Assembly: GCA_951640165.1 (NCBI GenBank)
Contig: OX621263.1
Location: 14,948,001-15,012,000 of the forward strand
DNA from: Pseudoips prasinana
Taxonomy: Eukaryota; Arthropoda; Insecta; Lepidoptera; Nolidae
Reading direction: 5' to 3'
Length of the DNA: 64,000 nucleotides
The notes under the pieces were generated by a model. The model made no database searches, had not been told where the DNA came from, and worked only from the letters and a program-made list of their open reading frames with translations. Positions 1-9,842 of the stretch are shown here, one piece after another. The position numbers and the translations under genes are program-made. Every line of letters begins with the position of its first letter. The stretch's first letter is position 1.

Positions 1-400
1 AACAAAAAAAATGAATTAGTCCGTCCGTGCAGTCTGTGTTATCTCATATATATCTTTTTAATCCTTAAATAAATAACAACTTACTTTGCTATCGTTTTTA
101 AAATTTAGTAAAAAAAATTACTCCACCGAGCAGATAATTAGTGTAGAAAGCTCTGAAACAGTAGCTTAATTTAAGCGATTAATACCAGAGTTACCAGAGA
201 ATTCTGTCTTTTTACTTCAGCGGCCCCTGAGCTGTGGCCCGAACCCCATAAGGGTGCCCCCTTATGGGGTTCGGGCCACAGCTCAGGGGCCGCTGAAGTA
301 AAAAGACAGAATTCTAAATGAGGGTGTGACACATATTACACGTGATGATGATCACGTGTTATATGGTTGGATAGCTCAATCTAAGTATTTCCTATGAATC
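1..400 (-). repeat. Family P dispersed repeat, copy 1, carrying a large palindrome
   Basis: The stretch aligns by eye with 7690-7870 and 31105-31490: the shared blocks are an A-rich run followed by GAATTAGT, a block ending AAATTTAGT, then GTAGCTTAA..CGATTAATACC and GGGGTTCGGGCCACAGCTCAG. Read on the minus strand it looks like the 3' untranslated part of a retroposon. No coding sequence is visible, so the class is inferred. The copy continues beyond the left edge of the window. It differs from the 31-kb copy by an inverted duplication at 198-315. Confidence 0.55.
198..315. repeat. Perfect palindrome, 57-bp arms, 4-nt spacer
   Basis: Arm 198-254 is the exact reverse complement of 259-315, with spacer TGCC. 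The right arm (GGGGTTCGGGCCACAGCTCA and onward to GAATTCT) matches family P at 31374-31417. The left arm has no counterpart there. The palindrome therefore arose by inverted duplication of one arm in this copy. As RNA it would form a stable, perfectly paired hairpin. Confidence 0.95.
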
Positions 401-671
401 TTATAAAGAGGTAGTTTATTATATGATATCAGCTTAATAGCGGGAATTCTCCGGTTTAATGAAGTGTAGTCAGAAATGTTTGCGTGGAGATAATTCGTGT
501 TTTGGTTTTTACGACTAATTGTCGGTATTTGTGTCGCGTTCTTATCTGTAGTTTGCAATTGAACTTTTGAACCCAAATAAATACGCTTGGGGTAATTAAA
601 AATATTTACCACTTAATTTTAAGTTTACTACTTTACAACGAGTTATCTTTCTGGACTTCATGCTGCAATAA

Positions 672-851
672 TCTTACTAGTATTAAAAATGCGTAAGTTT
701 GTGAGTATCTATGGATGTATGGATATTTGTTACTCTTTCACGGAAATACTACCGAACGGATTTTGACGAAACTTTGTAGTAATACAGCTTATATATCCGA
801 ATAACACATAGGCTATAATTTATAAAGCTTAACGGGGGCATAACCGCCTAG
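672..851 (+). mobile_element. HelA-like non-autonomous Helitron (diverged copy)
   Basis: It starts TCTTAC after an A and ends in CTAG before a T, which is the Helitron pattern of A^T insertion without target duplication. Internal blocks GTTTGTGAGT, TTGTTACTC, ACACATAGGCTATAATTTAT and a short GC hairpin before CTAG match the other HelA copies at 41.9, 44 and 56.9 kb. No Rep/helicase is encoded, so it would depend on an autonomous partner elsewhere. Confidence 0.7.
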
Positions 852-1649
852 TATAATATAGTATGATTGTGTTAGGTGTAAGTAGGTTTATGATACGATG
901 GAACTGGCGCGACTTGTCAACAGATCCAAATTTAAAAAGAAAAGAAAAATAATCTTTTTGATCTTTAAAGATTCAAAGGATATTTAATTATTGGTTAATC
1001 CGTTTTATACGCAACAAAATTAAACGACAATCTTTATGGAAAGATGGAAGCTTTTGCGAGAAAGAAAAGGTATTCTGGCGATATATGCTTAATAACTATT
1101 GTTTTTTCATCATAACAGTTGTAAGAAGTCCACTGCTGGACAAAAACCTCCCCCCAAGAATTTTCTTGGGGGATAAGGATGAACTCCATGTCGGTGCTAT
1201 CTTGCGATGGTAGACTCACCAAAGATACTGTCTAATTTTGTTTTGTCTACAAATGACTCCAAATTGAAAATGAGGAAAGCCCTTTTAATGATAAAGCGCC
1301 TTGTACTTTCTTTGCTTTTTGTTTCTAATGTTTTTTTATCATTAAACTTGACAACACTAATGATTTTCCTAATGGCTGTTTGAATACAAATTGCTATATT
1401 AGTACTTATTGTCCAAATTTAAGTACAAATGTGGTATTATTTAAAGAAAGTGCTAAAGCCAATTTATAATACAAAAGATGACGTAAGCCGTATAGCAGTT
1501 GGAAGGACACGTAACTTCCGCGTTAATGACTTTGCAGCAATCGGCAAAAGAACAGGACTATTTAGGATAATACTAAGACACAGAAAACTCTTTATCGCCC
1601 ATAGCATATTATGTTCATAATTCATTGGTTTTTAGCTCTTATTGCATAA
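852..1649. other. Mostly unassigned AT-rich sequence
   Basis: Apart from the RTE tip at 1110-1185, I see no recognisable gene, repeat copy or open frame with family resemblance. The 63-codon frame at 1429-1620 has no recognisable motif. Confidence 0.5.
1110..1185 (-). mobile_element. RTE-type LINE 3' tip
   Basis: On the minus strand the sequence reads through a peptide ending VFVQQWTS. That is the C-terminal signature of the RTE ORF2 seen intact at 17397-17780. An ATGATG-type tail follows. Only the last few dozen bases of the element remain. Confidence 0.6.
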
Positions 1650-1902
1650 CTAGCTGTGGCCCACGGTTTTACCCGCGTTAAATTTTATAAATTGCCACAG
1701 TTCCTTCCATGTAGGCGATAGCGTGATAATAATATGTAGCCTATGTGTTGGCCCGACCTCTTAGTAATATTCATGCAAAATTTTATGTTAATCCATGCAG
1801 TACTTTCTGAGTATAGCCCGGACATACAGACAAAAATTCTAAAAACTATATAATATTCAATGTACAGTTTCGACTTTCCTACGATTTTATTATATGTATA
1901 GA
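1650..1902 (-). mobile_element. HelB non-autonomous Helitron
   Basis: The minus-strand element begins TCTATACATATAATAAAATC and ends with a GCGGGTAAAACCG-type hairpin followed by CTAG. The flanks are A and T. Blocks CGACCTCTTAGTAATATTCA and GCCCGGACATACA are shared with the copies at 4.8, 20.9, 39.7, 54.1, 54.4 and 57.9 kb. It has an internal deletion relative to the ~315-bp copies. No ORF. Confidence 0.8.
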
Positions 1903-2295
1903 TAATAGAGTTTAAAACGAGGTGGGAACTATTATACCTTGTTCCGATTAAGCGTTAATAACGCCATTTTACAACATTTTTGTAATTACGCAATATTGCG
2001 ATCTTAAACACTGATTTCGAAAATGGGTGAATCTGATACGGTTCGTAATCGTGTATTATTAAATACGGTTTTGCAAGATACCTACGTGCTAAACCTGCGC
2101 CTGAGTCCGTGGAATAAATAACTTAACGAGACGAGTAGGTATAGTGTTAACCTTTCACTTTTCTAAAATATAATACGCTTACCTTAGAATAGGCAGACAA
2201 ATGGTAAGAAAATGAAAAGAACTATATATTTTTATACATTTATTAATAAAATCATAGATAGTAAAAATATGTACTAGTATGATGTGACTAATTGA

Positions 2296-2405
2296 CTGCA
2301 GTTCAGAATCACGCTGCAGTTGAGAATCACGCTGCAGTTGAGAATCACGCTGCATTTGATAATCACGCTGCAGTTTAGAATCACGCTGCAGTTGCTGCAG
2401 CACCG
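2296..2405. repeat. 18-bp minisatellite, about five copies
   Basis: The unit GCTGCAGTTGAGAATCAC is repeated about five times with single-base variants. The period is a multiple of three, so the minus strand stays open and encodes a repeating LQRDSQ peptide. It sits inside a 100-codon minus-strand frame (2179-2481) that starts with a hydrophobic stretch. I regard that frame as accidental unless transcripts show otherwise. Confidence 0.85.
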
Positions 2406-2599
2406 ATTTATTTACCACAACCAGAGCGACATGCAAATGCTTAGAGAAAATAATAAAAGCGACGTATAAAACTAAACTCATTTTAGGATAAAATCAAATC
2501 CGTTCTGTATACATATTTTACGTGATGATTGATGAAATTGACAAAAAGTGTAAAAATGGGTGACATGGTGGGAGTGAGAGGGACGCCTTCATACTATAT

Positions 2600-2790
2600 A
2601 TATACCTGATCTCTTTCCGGTCGTGTCGCTAGCCGTCCCATCAGATCTTGAGAGTGATGGAATAGAAAGTGCTCCTGTGTTTGCGCCACACTTGTGCCCT
2701 ATAATATGTCCCGATGTCTAATCTCTATTGAGACTCGCCGCCGTAGCCGAAATTCGGCTAGGAGGACATTATTTTATTATTATTATATCC
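2600..2790 (+). mobile_element. SINE S4 3' half
   Basis: The block CTGATCTCTTTCCGGTCGTG, followed by TGTGTTTGCGCCACACTTGT and an ACATTATT(TTATTAT)n tail, is a repeat 3' region I know from Lepidoptera. Other pieces lie at 7971-8122 (minus) and 51945-52185 (plus, with the tRNA-like head). This copy is 5'-truncated. Confidence 0.65.
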
Positions 2791-3149
2791 TGACCCTGAC
2801 CTCTTGTAATTTTCACCCACCGTCAGAAGTCCAATTTTGCTATTTGAATTATGTGGGAATGTGTTAATAGATGGACTTATAAACATCTATTTAGCGCACA
2901 CAGGACCACAAATGATGTAAATAATTTGCGTATACTATACCAAACGGTATATTGTTTAGATACGAACTGGAATTTGTTCGTCAATACCGGTAAAACATTA
3001 GCATATTTCGGTAAGGTCGCTTGACGCAATCATAACTCGTGCTATTGTGAAATGTAGCTTTCAAATGTATTTTTTTGATAATTAGTTTAAAATGTTGTCT
3101 AGATTTTCTTTACAAATATATTTAAACAATTTTTCTCGTAGGTGGAGTG
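2791..3149. other. No recognisable feature
   Basis: AT-rich sequence with no open frame of interest and no copy that I could match elsewhere in the window. Confidence 0.5.
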
Positions 3150-3836
3150 TAATGTCTGTTTGTTCTGTGTCTGGGTGTAATTATCTGTTTAAGTAAGTAT
3201 TTACAAAAGAAAAGTATCAGTTATCTAGTTTCCATAATACAAGCTCCGCTCTGTTGTTAGAAGAGAGCAGCAACGTTTAGGTGAATATTGCGTTAGGCAC
3301 TGCAGCTTCCGGCGCTGAGAGCTAATCCCCGTGCGAGGGAGTATGCGGCGCCCGACTGGCTGCTCCCCGGCACTGCCCCTGGGACCGCTGGCGTTTGAAG
3401 GAAAAGAACTCCACTCGTCTTGTATAAGCGGTCCCGGGGAGAGGTAACCTGCTGTAGCTCAGGTAACGCCCTTGTGCGAGCTGGGTAGGGGGGAAGGCAT
3501 TAATGCCCCTCCCCTCCCCGGGTGAGAGTCTCGCGAACGCTCAGTGTACAGCGGAGGTACTGGCGAGATGGTTCGCGAGTACCCAGAGCCCCCGCTACAA
3601 GCACTGTGAGGCTGGCTACCGTGGTGGTTTTAGTGGGAGCCCTACACAACGTGCGATTTGAGCATTTCCACCACGTAAAAAAAAAGGTACTGCAGCTTAT
3701 GCAAGCTGAATTGCACTTTGTTGCTGGGTAGGAAGAGTCGCTATTTCTAGAAAGTGTTGCGGGAAGTGCAGCTTCTGTACTAGTACTTTTTGGCGGTGTG
3801 TAAATAATGTCCCAAGATATTATTAAAATAATTCTG
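3150..3836 (+). mobile_element. SINE S2 split by a GC-rich retroposon
   Basis: The S2 body (TGTCTGTTTGTTCTGTGTCT, GTATTTACAAAAGAAAAGTA, TTTCCATAATACAAGCTCCG) stops at about 3251. Its 3' end (GTGTGTAAATAATGTCCCAA then GATATTATT) resumes at about 3793. The intervening DNA holds the GC-rich insertion at 3309-3685 and flanks of unknown origin. The 5' head of S2 is missing. Confidence 0.65.
3309..3685 (+). mobile_element. GC-rich poly-A retroposon with 13-bp target duplication
   Basis: This 377-bp block is far richer in G+C than its surroundings. It ends in a run of nine A (3677-3685). It is bracketed by GGCACTGCAGCTT (3296-3308) and GGTACTGCAGCTT (3686-3698), a 13-bp direct repeat with one mismatch. 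Poly-A plus target duplication is the mark of target-primed reverse transcription, so this is a LINE 3' fragment or a SINE in plus orientation. The family is not identified from sequence; an R1-type LINE untranslated region is possible. The 69-codon frame at 3522-3731 lies within it and is not convincing as a protein. Confidence 0.65.
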
Positions 3837-4055
3837 TTCCTGTGTAGCTACGTGCAGCACAGTGACGAAGACCAGTGTCGTTCTATACCATTCGCCCAAA
3901 ACGACTTAAAGTGAAAATATTGAGCATGTTTAATTCTTTCAGCGCCGTAGAACAACAACATTCGATGACATTGAATGATTCACTTATAAGTTTACATGGA
4001 TCAATTTGGTTGCTTCATCCAAATTGAAAGACATAAGTGAACCGTGTAATTTCAC
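3837..4055. other. No recognisable feature
   Basis: Nothing in this spacer matches other parts of the window, and it contains no open frame of interest. Confidence 0.4.
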
Positions 4056-4440
4056 CTTTACTTACCGTGTAAGCAATGGTTGCCATGACTAAGACTACCC
4101 TAGTGTCAGAATTGTTCAAGCCGCCCATTAGGCCTCTGACATCGCTTAAAGACTGTTGCATAATGGCTACAATAGGGATCGACAGCTTAGACAGGGACGC
4201 TCAGAAATCAAACCACTTTGGCAGTCACGCATCTACGCACTGACTGCGAGCCTAGTTACTTGACCTCGCCAATCACTTACTGATTGAGATGACTGATCCA
4301 AGACAGTTAAAGCGATTCCCCGGGACATGCCTGAGCTTCACCGCTCATTGTTATTTCATTGTGTGCCACTGTTGATCCTGGCTTACAGGAGTTGCAGTGG
4401 TGGGTAAGACGGAGGGACTAGACCCGATAAAAAATAATAA
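4056..4440. repeat. Dispersed repeat sharing TACCCTAGTGTCAGA with 10.5 kb
   Basis: The blocks ACTTACCG, TGG.TACCCTAGTGTCAGA, GTCACGCATCTACGCACTGA and CGCCAATCAC recur in the same order at 10530-10680. A (ATA)n-rich end follows. It is probably an old SINE or LINE tail. The class is uncertain. Confidence 0.45.
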
Positions 4441-4700
4441 TAAGACTGGTGAGAGCATCTGGCTGTGAGCGCCTCAACCAATTAACCAAAACAACTCGTT
4501 CGATTAATGAAACTCAGATAACCCCACGAGTCAATGACTCGAAGCGTGGGGATTAGTTGAACTCTGTTGAGGGACGTGAACCTTCTTCAAAATGCCAGCT
4601 CGGCTGGTAATTGCTTAGTGGTACAAAGTATTTTAACTCTAGACATTACAAACGTAGTGTGACTGGCATACTGGTCTACTTTTTTTTTTGTTTGTTTGTT
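4441..4700. other. No recognisable feature; T-rich run at the end
   Basis: Unassigned sequence ending in a poly-T and (GTTT)n low-complexity run at 4678-4710. Confidence 0.45.
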
Positions 4701-4710
4701 TTGTTTGTTT

Positions 4711-4781
4711 TAGCCAGAAGTCGTATGTTCGATCCCCAAGCAAGACAAATCTTTATGTGATGAGCAGGTTTATTTATTCTA
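4711..4781 (+). mobile_element. SINE S3 head fragment
   Basis: It contains a B-box-like GTTCGATCCCC followed by AAGACAAATCTTTATGTGAT, as in the better copy at 37497-37703. It is cut off on the right by the HelB insertion at 4782. Confidence 0.5.
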
Positions 4782-5064
4782 CTAGCTGTGCCCCGCGGTA
4801 ATACCCGCGTTAAACTTTATAAATCATCACAGCTCCTCCCCCGTAGGTGATAGCGTGATAATATGTAGCCTATATGTTGACCCGACCTCTTAGTAATATT
4901 CATGCCAAATTTTACATTACATACAGACAAACAGACAAAAATTCTAAAAACTGTATTTTTGGCTTTGATATCGATTGTGGATCACGCCCCAAGTATCCTT
5001 TTTAAAAATATTCAATGTACAGTTTTGACTTTCCTATGATTTTATTATTATTATATATACTTAT
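4782..5064 (-). mobile_element. HelB non-autonomous Helitron
   Basis: The CTAG end (4782-4785) with the adjacent GC hairpin lies on the left. The body blocks TGACCCGACCTCTTAGTAAT and TTTTTGGCTTTGATATCGAT and the CCTATGATTTTATTATTA end match HelB. The far end is slightly degenerate. Non-coding. Confidence 0.8.
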
Positions 5065-5510
5065 AGGCAATAAAGCCTTTTGATATTGTATAATATTGTG
5101 TAAGTAGTTATAAGTATAATTTAAGTTTGTTACGTTTAACCTATTTGTCATGTTCCACTATTGCATTGGTTGCGACAGTGTGTAATTTGGAAATAAATAA
5201 ATAAAATTATTATATATTTTTCGTTAAGTAGTTACTTACATCCTGTATAACCTCAAAATAGCAATTTTGTAGTATTCCGTATTTCCTTCCTCTTTAAATA
5301 TATTCTCAAAGTTGTAACATTGATTTTAATTGTTATTGTGACAAAATTGCGCCAGTTGTGTGTGAATGTTGTTGCGTGTGCGCGTTTTACTTTTATGTTA
5401 AATGTTTTGTGAGTGATTTAAATAAAATATTATGTTCAGACATAGGTGTTACGCTGTCTCTGGTTTGAGGTAAGGAAACAAAATACATTAAAAATCCCTT
5501 AACTAAATGG
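5065..5510. other. Unassigned; A-rich AATAAATAAATAAA at about 5200
   Basis: The block contains AATAAAGCC just after the HelB copy and an AAATAAATAAATAAA stretch near 5192-5206 that could be a worn retroposon tail. I see no coding potential. Confidence 0.4.
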
Positions 5511-5600
5511 TTGCTTAGAAGAGATCGCTTTCAGCGATAAGTTTTTTTTGAGATGACTAGGTATAAGTTTGTCTTTGGTATGCAATAAAGAGTTATCTGT
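5511..5600 (+). repeat. Retroposon 3' end, GAAGAGATCGC family, copy 1
   Basis: GAAGAGATCGCTTTCAGCGA followed ~50 bp later by TATGCAATAAAGAG matches 6268-6365 (GAAGAGATCGCTGACTGCGA .. TGTGCAATAAGGAG). It resembles a LINE 3' untranslated end with its polyadenylation signal, a type I know from lepidopteran genomes. Confidence 0.55.
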
Positions 5601-5934
5601 CCATCTTAAATTTATGTGTTCCAGATTAAAGAACACATATTATTAGGCACATTTTATTAATTTATTTAATGGAACAGTTTTTTGTAATAAAATTGAAGCC
5701 ATATTTATTCGTATAAAGTGTTAAATTGGGCAAGTTAAATAAAATTATACGTAAATTATGTTTATATTAATTTGTATATTTTAATGTATTATAAAATATG
5801 GATTAGTGTCTAGTTCTGTTCGTGCAATTTATACGTGTAGTAATGTAGACAATGGTAGAATAGGACTATAATCTAGAAAATATTTAGTGGGTATTTTTTA
5901 TTGATCCATTTTACATTTTATTTTAACGCAAAAA

Positions 5935-6125
5935 GAGGGCTAGTATACGTTTGACATTGATGTCTGTCTGTGTTGTGGCATTGTAGCTCCCAAACGGATG
6001 AACCGACTTCGATGCGGTCTTTATTTGAAAGTCCGTTTCCTTGAAGTGGTCCTTAGCTATGTTTGGTTAATATCGGTCCAGCAGTATAAGAGGATCAGCT
6101 CTTTTTCAAACTGATGTCATTATAG
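5935..6125 (+). repeat. Lepidopteran-type dispersed repeat (CTCCCAAACGGATGAACCGA)
   Basis: The succession TGTCTGTCTGTG, GTAGCTCCCAAACGGATGAA, GACTTCGATGCGGTC, GTCCTTAGCTATGTTTG and ATCAGCTCTTTT is a repeat I recognise from lepidopteran genomes, probably another rolling-circle or MITE relative. Its ends are not clear here. Confidence 0.45.
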
Positions 6126-6267
6126 TTGGAGTCGGGAGATTTCTAACGGTTTGATTGTTCACATTATTAGTACACGCCCTTTTTCTTTACTATGTATCTA
6201 ATACTTGTTTCACTACCCTCTCTTTTTTAACATACTTATCCTCTCTTGTCCATTCTAAAGTGTCTTA

Positions 6268-6370
6268 TCTGGAAGAGATCGCTGACTGCGATAAGACCAC
6301 CTGCTAATGCGGGCACATGTTTTTATTGTAATGCTGTTCCTTGTGTGTGCAATAAGGAGTATTAATATTA
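6268..6370 (+). repeat. Retroposon 3' end, GAAGAGATCGC family, copy 2
   Basis: Second copy of the 3' end described at 5511. It carries GAAGAGATCGCTGACTGCGA and TGTGTGTGCAATAAGGAGTA. Confidence 0.55.
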
Positions 6371-6974
6371 TATATTGTTATTAACTTTGCAATACAGACA
6401 CCTATAAATATTCGTGAAAAATATATTTTTTTAAATTATTTTATGTAGAATTGACTGATTTTACAGTACATGACTATCTTATTCGCTAATCTAGTCCATC
6501 CAACGGATGTCTGGAAGAATGCTGTTATGCGATGATACCGCGAATTTTATTTATATTTACTATATACACCATGTAACGTAATTAACGCACTTCCTGGAAA
6601 TAGTTTGTTCAGAATCGTTTACTGAATCGATTTATATCATTTTTAATATAGGTAATTTTTTATTCCAAAATAATTAAAACTACGGAAATTATTGTCATAT
6701 CAACCCTGTACAGTCAAAACCAATTGAAATGGACCGTAAGTCAAAGTAATAAGACTTATAAATCACAGTTTTATTTGTATTCATACAAATTCCATCATTT
6801 AATACACAATAAAGAAAAAATAACTTTATTCCAAGAAACTAATTTAGTAAATAATAATGTATATACATGTTAAATAAAAAATTCAGTATATATATTATGA
6901 TTACAACATAATATTCTAATTGGGGAGTTTGAGGGTGTGCGTTAATTACGTTACATGCTGTATATATCATTTTG
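6371..6974. other. No recognisable feature
   Basis: Strongly AT-rich DNA without an open frame of interest or a visible repeat copy. Confidence 0.45.
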
Positions 6975-7184
6975 TGATCCAAAGAAAACATGTGCAAATG
7001 GGGTCACATTCCCACAGCACAAAACATCTGCGAGTGCCGCGTGTCAGTCACCCGAAAGTATGGCACATTTATCTGATTGTCACTCCTGTCCAGTCTCCTG
7101 TTCCCTTCAGGAGTTGTATGCCCTATTATGGGCAGATAAAATTTAATTGTTACCATCGACACGATAAGAAGACAAACAATTCGT
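6975..7184 (+). pseudogene. LINE ORF2 C-terminal remnant (zinc-finger-like tail), copy 1
   Basis: The sequence from AAGAAAACATGTGCAAATGG to ACCATCGACACGATAAGAAG parallels 56055-56272. That copy encodes a cysteine-rich C-terminus (CECG, MAHL, C..CP) of a non-LTR retrotransposon reverse-transcriptase protein. Here the frame is broken by indels and part of the middle is deleted. It ends at the same conserved ATAAGAAG end, so that is probably the element's true 3' terminus. An S1 SINE abuts it immediately downstream. Confidence 0.65.
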
Positions 7185-7436
7185 TCACCGTAGCCTAGTT
7201 GGTAGTGCTCCCGCCTACGAAGCTGGTGGTCCTGGGTTCGAATCCCGGTAAGTGCAAATATTTCTGTGATGAGCATGAATATTTGTTTCGGAGTCATGGA
7301 TGTTTTCTATGTATTTAAGTATTTATCTATCTATATAAGTATGTATATCGTCGCCTGGTACCCATAGTACAAGCTTTGCTTAGTTTGGAGCTAGGATGAT
7401 CTGTGTGACATTGTCTCCAGATATTATTATTATTAT
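7185..7436 (+). mobile_element. SINE S1 (tRNA-derived), full-length copy
   Basis: The head contains box A (TAGCCTAGTTGGTAGTG) and box B (GGTTCGAATCC) of an RNA polymerase III promoter spaced as in a tRNA. The unrelated body runs through GAGTCATGGATGTTTTCTAT, the shared tail CATAGTACAAGCTTTGCTTA, and ends in (TAT)n. Non-coding; it would need a LINE partner to move. Similar copies lie at 12.5, 28.7, 41.6, 53.8 and 62.7 kb. Confidence 0.9.
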
Positions 7437-7689
7437 AAATTATAACGATCTGTATAAAAAAACTGTTTATCAGTCTAATAAAGGTCTAATCTTTTGTATC
7501 TACGTGTTTGAATATTTGATCATTTTTGTTAATTGAAAACAATGTATCCGTTCACGAATATCATGTTGAATTGAACAGAAATTGTATATAAGTTACAAGG
7601 TTATTTTTAAATGGTATAATGCAGGTCAAATGTTAATCGGAATGTTTGGAGTTGATCACGTAAAGTTTTACCTAAGACGAATTCTTATA
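7437..7689. other. No recognisable feature
   Basis: AT-rich spacer between the SINE and the family P repeat; nothing recognised. Confidence 0.4.
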
Positions 7690-7870
7690 ATGAAATTCAT
7701 TCAGAACTTGGGTATTAACATACACTTGTACATAATCTAATCGAATGCAGTATTCAAGTAACAAAAAAAATTGAATTAGTGCCTCCGTGAGTTCTGCAAA
7801 ATCCTTCAATAAATATCAAATAACAAGTTAGTTACTAAGCTATTATTTTGAACTTTAGTACTAATATACA
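7690..7870 (-). repeat. Family P dispersed repeat, copy 2
   Basis: AACTTGGGTATTAACATACA followed by CTTGTAC, then the A-run and GAATTAGT block, and TATTATTTTGAACTTTAGTA, align with 1-120 and 31120-31255. On the minus strand it reads like a retroposon 3' end. Confidence 0.55.
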
Positions 7871-7970
7871 AACGAACTCGACACGCATTATCACGCATAG
7901 CTCTATAATTAGATAAATAATGTTCTCCTGAAATTTTGGCCAGTTTCAATGGGGACTAGCCATCTACTCA

Positions 7971-8122
7971 GGACGTGGTATAGTGCACAAGCGTGTGCGC
8001 AAACACATGAGCACATTCTATTAAATCATTCTCATAATCCGATGGGAAGAGTAGTGACACGACCGAGGCCCGGTATAGGACCGACGGTTTTACGTGCTCT
8101 CTGGGGCATGAGTGTTTAAATA
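7971..8122 (-). mobile_element. SINE S4 fragment
   Basis: Reverse complement of the S4 3' body: ATAATCCGATGGGAAGAGTA and TACGTGCTCTCTGGGGCATG are the minus-strand forms of blocks at 2600-2700 and 52100-52170. Confidence 0.55.
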
Positions 8123-8145
8123 ACGCCAACACCAAGAATAATTTT

Positions 8146-8690
8146 TTTATATCGAATCGTAGAATCCAACTCGGCTGGGCAGCGTTCGGGAAGCTACGTA
8201 ACATCTTCTCTTCCAAAATACCGCAGTGTCTCAAGTCGAAAGTCTTCGACCAGTGTGTGTTGCCAGTGATGAAATACGGAACGGAGACGTGGTCGTTCAC
8301 TATGGGCCTTATTAGAAGGCTCAAAGTCACCCAAAGAGCAATGGAGAGAGCTATGCTCGGAGTTTCCCTGCGGGATCGAATCAGAAATGTCGAAATCCGC
8401 AGGCGAACCAAAGTCACCGACATAGCCCAAAGAATTATCAAGCTGAAGTGGCAGTGGGCAGGGCACATAGCTCGTAGAGCCGACGGCCGCTGGGGCAGAA
8501 AGGTTCTCGAGTGGCGACCACGAACCGACGCAGCGTGGGCAGGCCCCCTACAAGATGGACCGATAGTCTTGTGCGGGTCGCTGGAAATCGCTGGATGCGG
8601 ATAGCGTAAGACCGGCAATTATGGAGATCTTTGGGAGAGGCCTTTGCCCAGCACTGGACGTCTTTCGGCTTATATGATGATGATGATATC
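8146..8690 (+). pseudogene. RTE-type LINE, ORF2 C-terminal remnant with frameshift
   Basis: A frame from about 8146 encodes IQLGWAAFGKLR, then MKYGTETWSF, LKVTQRAMERAMLG and KWQWAGHIARRADGRWG. This is the conserved region after the reverse-transcriptase domain of RTE-clade ORF2. At about 8525 four bases present in the 17.4-kb copy are missing, so the remaining frame is shifted. The nucleotide tail nevertheless runs to the element end, an ATGATGATG repeat at 8675-8686. The element is 5'-truncated and cannot encode a working enzyme. Confidence 0.8.
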
Positions 8691-9275
8691 GAATCGGGAT
8701 TTGAACCCAAGACTTCGCATTCTGCGTTTGAACACGCTAGCGGTAGAACAATGAGGCTGAATAAAACAGATAAGAAGAAGTGCCTATCCAATACGTCAAC
8801 GACCCATCTAACAAGACAATGAAAGGATAAATTAATATCATTGTTAATTACATTATACCTTGTATCCTTAACTTAGTAATAAACTTGAATAAACACGTTT
8901 TCGACTTTAGACAACAGAGTTAAAGATCAAATTTAACTGCAATTAAAAAACAATTCATTTTAGTTTTATTAGTACTAAATGTTTATTCTAAGTTTAGTCA
9001 ATTGACATTGAAATTACGTAATGGAATAGGATGTACTTTTACTTGTTATGACCTTAGTTTCGGTAATAATTGTTTAATTACACCCGCAAAATTATTATGA
9101 ACGATTGTTTGATTTTTATCTAGCTTTTTTGGGGTTCTACCTTGATGAGCAATATTTTTTAATTTTTTTTAAATTAGATAATAGCTAAATTTTAATTAGA
9201 TTTTCGTTGTAGTTCTCTGTACTTGTTAATTCCAAGACACTTTTGGTGACATTCATGGATTTTATTGATAATTAT
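8691..9275. other. No recognisable feature
   Basis: AT-rich sequence; none of the short frames resembles a known family. Confidence 0.45.
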
Positions 9276-9384
9276 AGTAATAATAATATCCAGGGACATT
9301 ATTCACACACGCCCATCTGATCACGAAGCAGAGCTTGTACTATGGAAACCAGATATCTGACTACATACTTATACTACTTTTCTG
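9276..9384 (-). mobile_element. SINE S2 3' fragment
   Basis: Minus-strand S2 tail: (TAATAA)n, ATCCAGGGACATTATTCACA, GAGCTTGTACTATGGAAACC. The head is missing. Confidence 0.75.
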
Positions 9385-9707
9385 ATAATGATGAAGCGTA
9401 TGTCAAACTTCGAAACATATAATAAAAAAAAAATCATGACTAATTGTTTAAATCAAAACTTGTCTACCTAGTAAACTGTCTCTTCAAAAATTGATAGTAT
9501 TCCATCGATGGTATTCAAATATGAATTAAGTACTTAGGCTCACACGTTTTTAAACTTCTATCTATCTACGATAAAATACAATTTACACAAATATCGTAAA
9601 ACTACAGTAAAATGATTGAGCAACGAACTTTCACCGCTGTTGCCATAATCACAATGTTAGAGCATAACCATAGACAAATTGCTATTGTCTATTCAAACTA
9701 CGCATTG

Positions 9708-9842
9708 CAGACGCCAGCACGTCAAGCAAACCCAATCTGTTAAATTTCCCCAATTGAAAGTGAACCTTATGCTTATATGATAAAGATGTAAATCAATAAA
9801 AGAAATTTGACAGATTGGGTTAGCTTAATGTGCTGGCGTCTG
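9708..9842. mobile_element. MITE-2 (135 bp, fold-back)
   Basis: Near-perfect terminal inverted repeats CAGACGCCAGCAC...GTGCTGGCGTCTG enclose GTGAACCTTATGCTTATATG. The 3' flank is TA; the left-hand TA has decayed to TG. Five copies in the window share length and sequence. TA target sites suggest a Tc1/mariner-like partner transposase. No ORF. Confidence 0.9.

Noticed and set aside
198..315. The long hairpin as a microRNA precursor or transcription terminator
   Set aside because: Perfect pairing of 57 bp and an unrearranged paralogue at 31.4 kb point to a recent inverted duplication, not a conserved RNA gene.
2296..2405. CRISPR-like array
   Set aside because: The 18-bp units are directly adjacent with no spacers, and the genome is eukaryotic.
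7187..7260. Possible tRNA genes with good box A and box B (also 12511, 41568, 53990, 62900)
   Set aside because: The anticodon arm and acceptor stem do not close, and the same unit recurs with a fixed non-tRNA body and (TAT)n tail, so these are SINE heads.
7968..8618. 216-codon minus-strand frame
   Set aside because: It is the antisense of the RTE coding remnant and SINE S4, with no protein family resemblance of its own.
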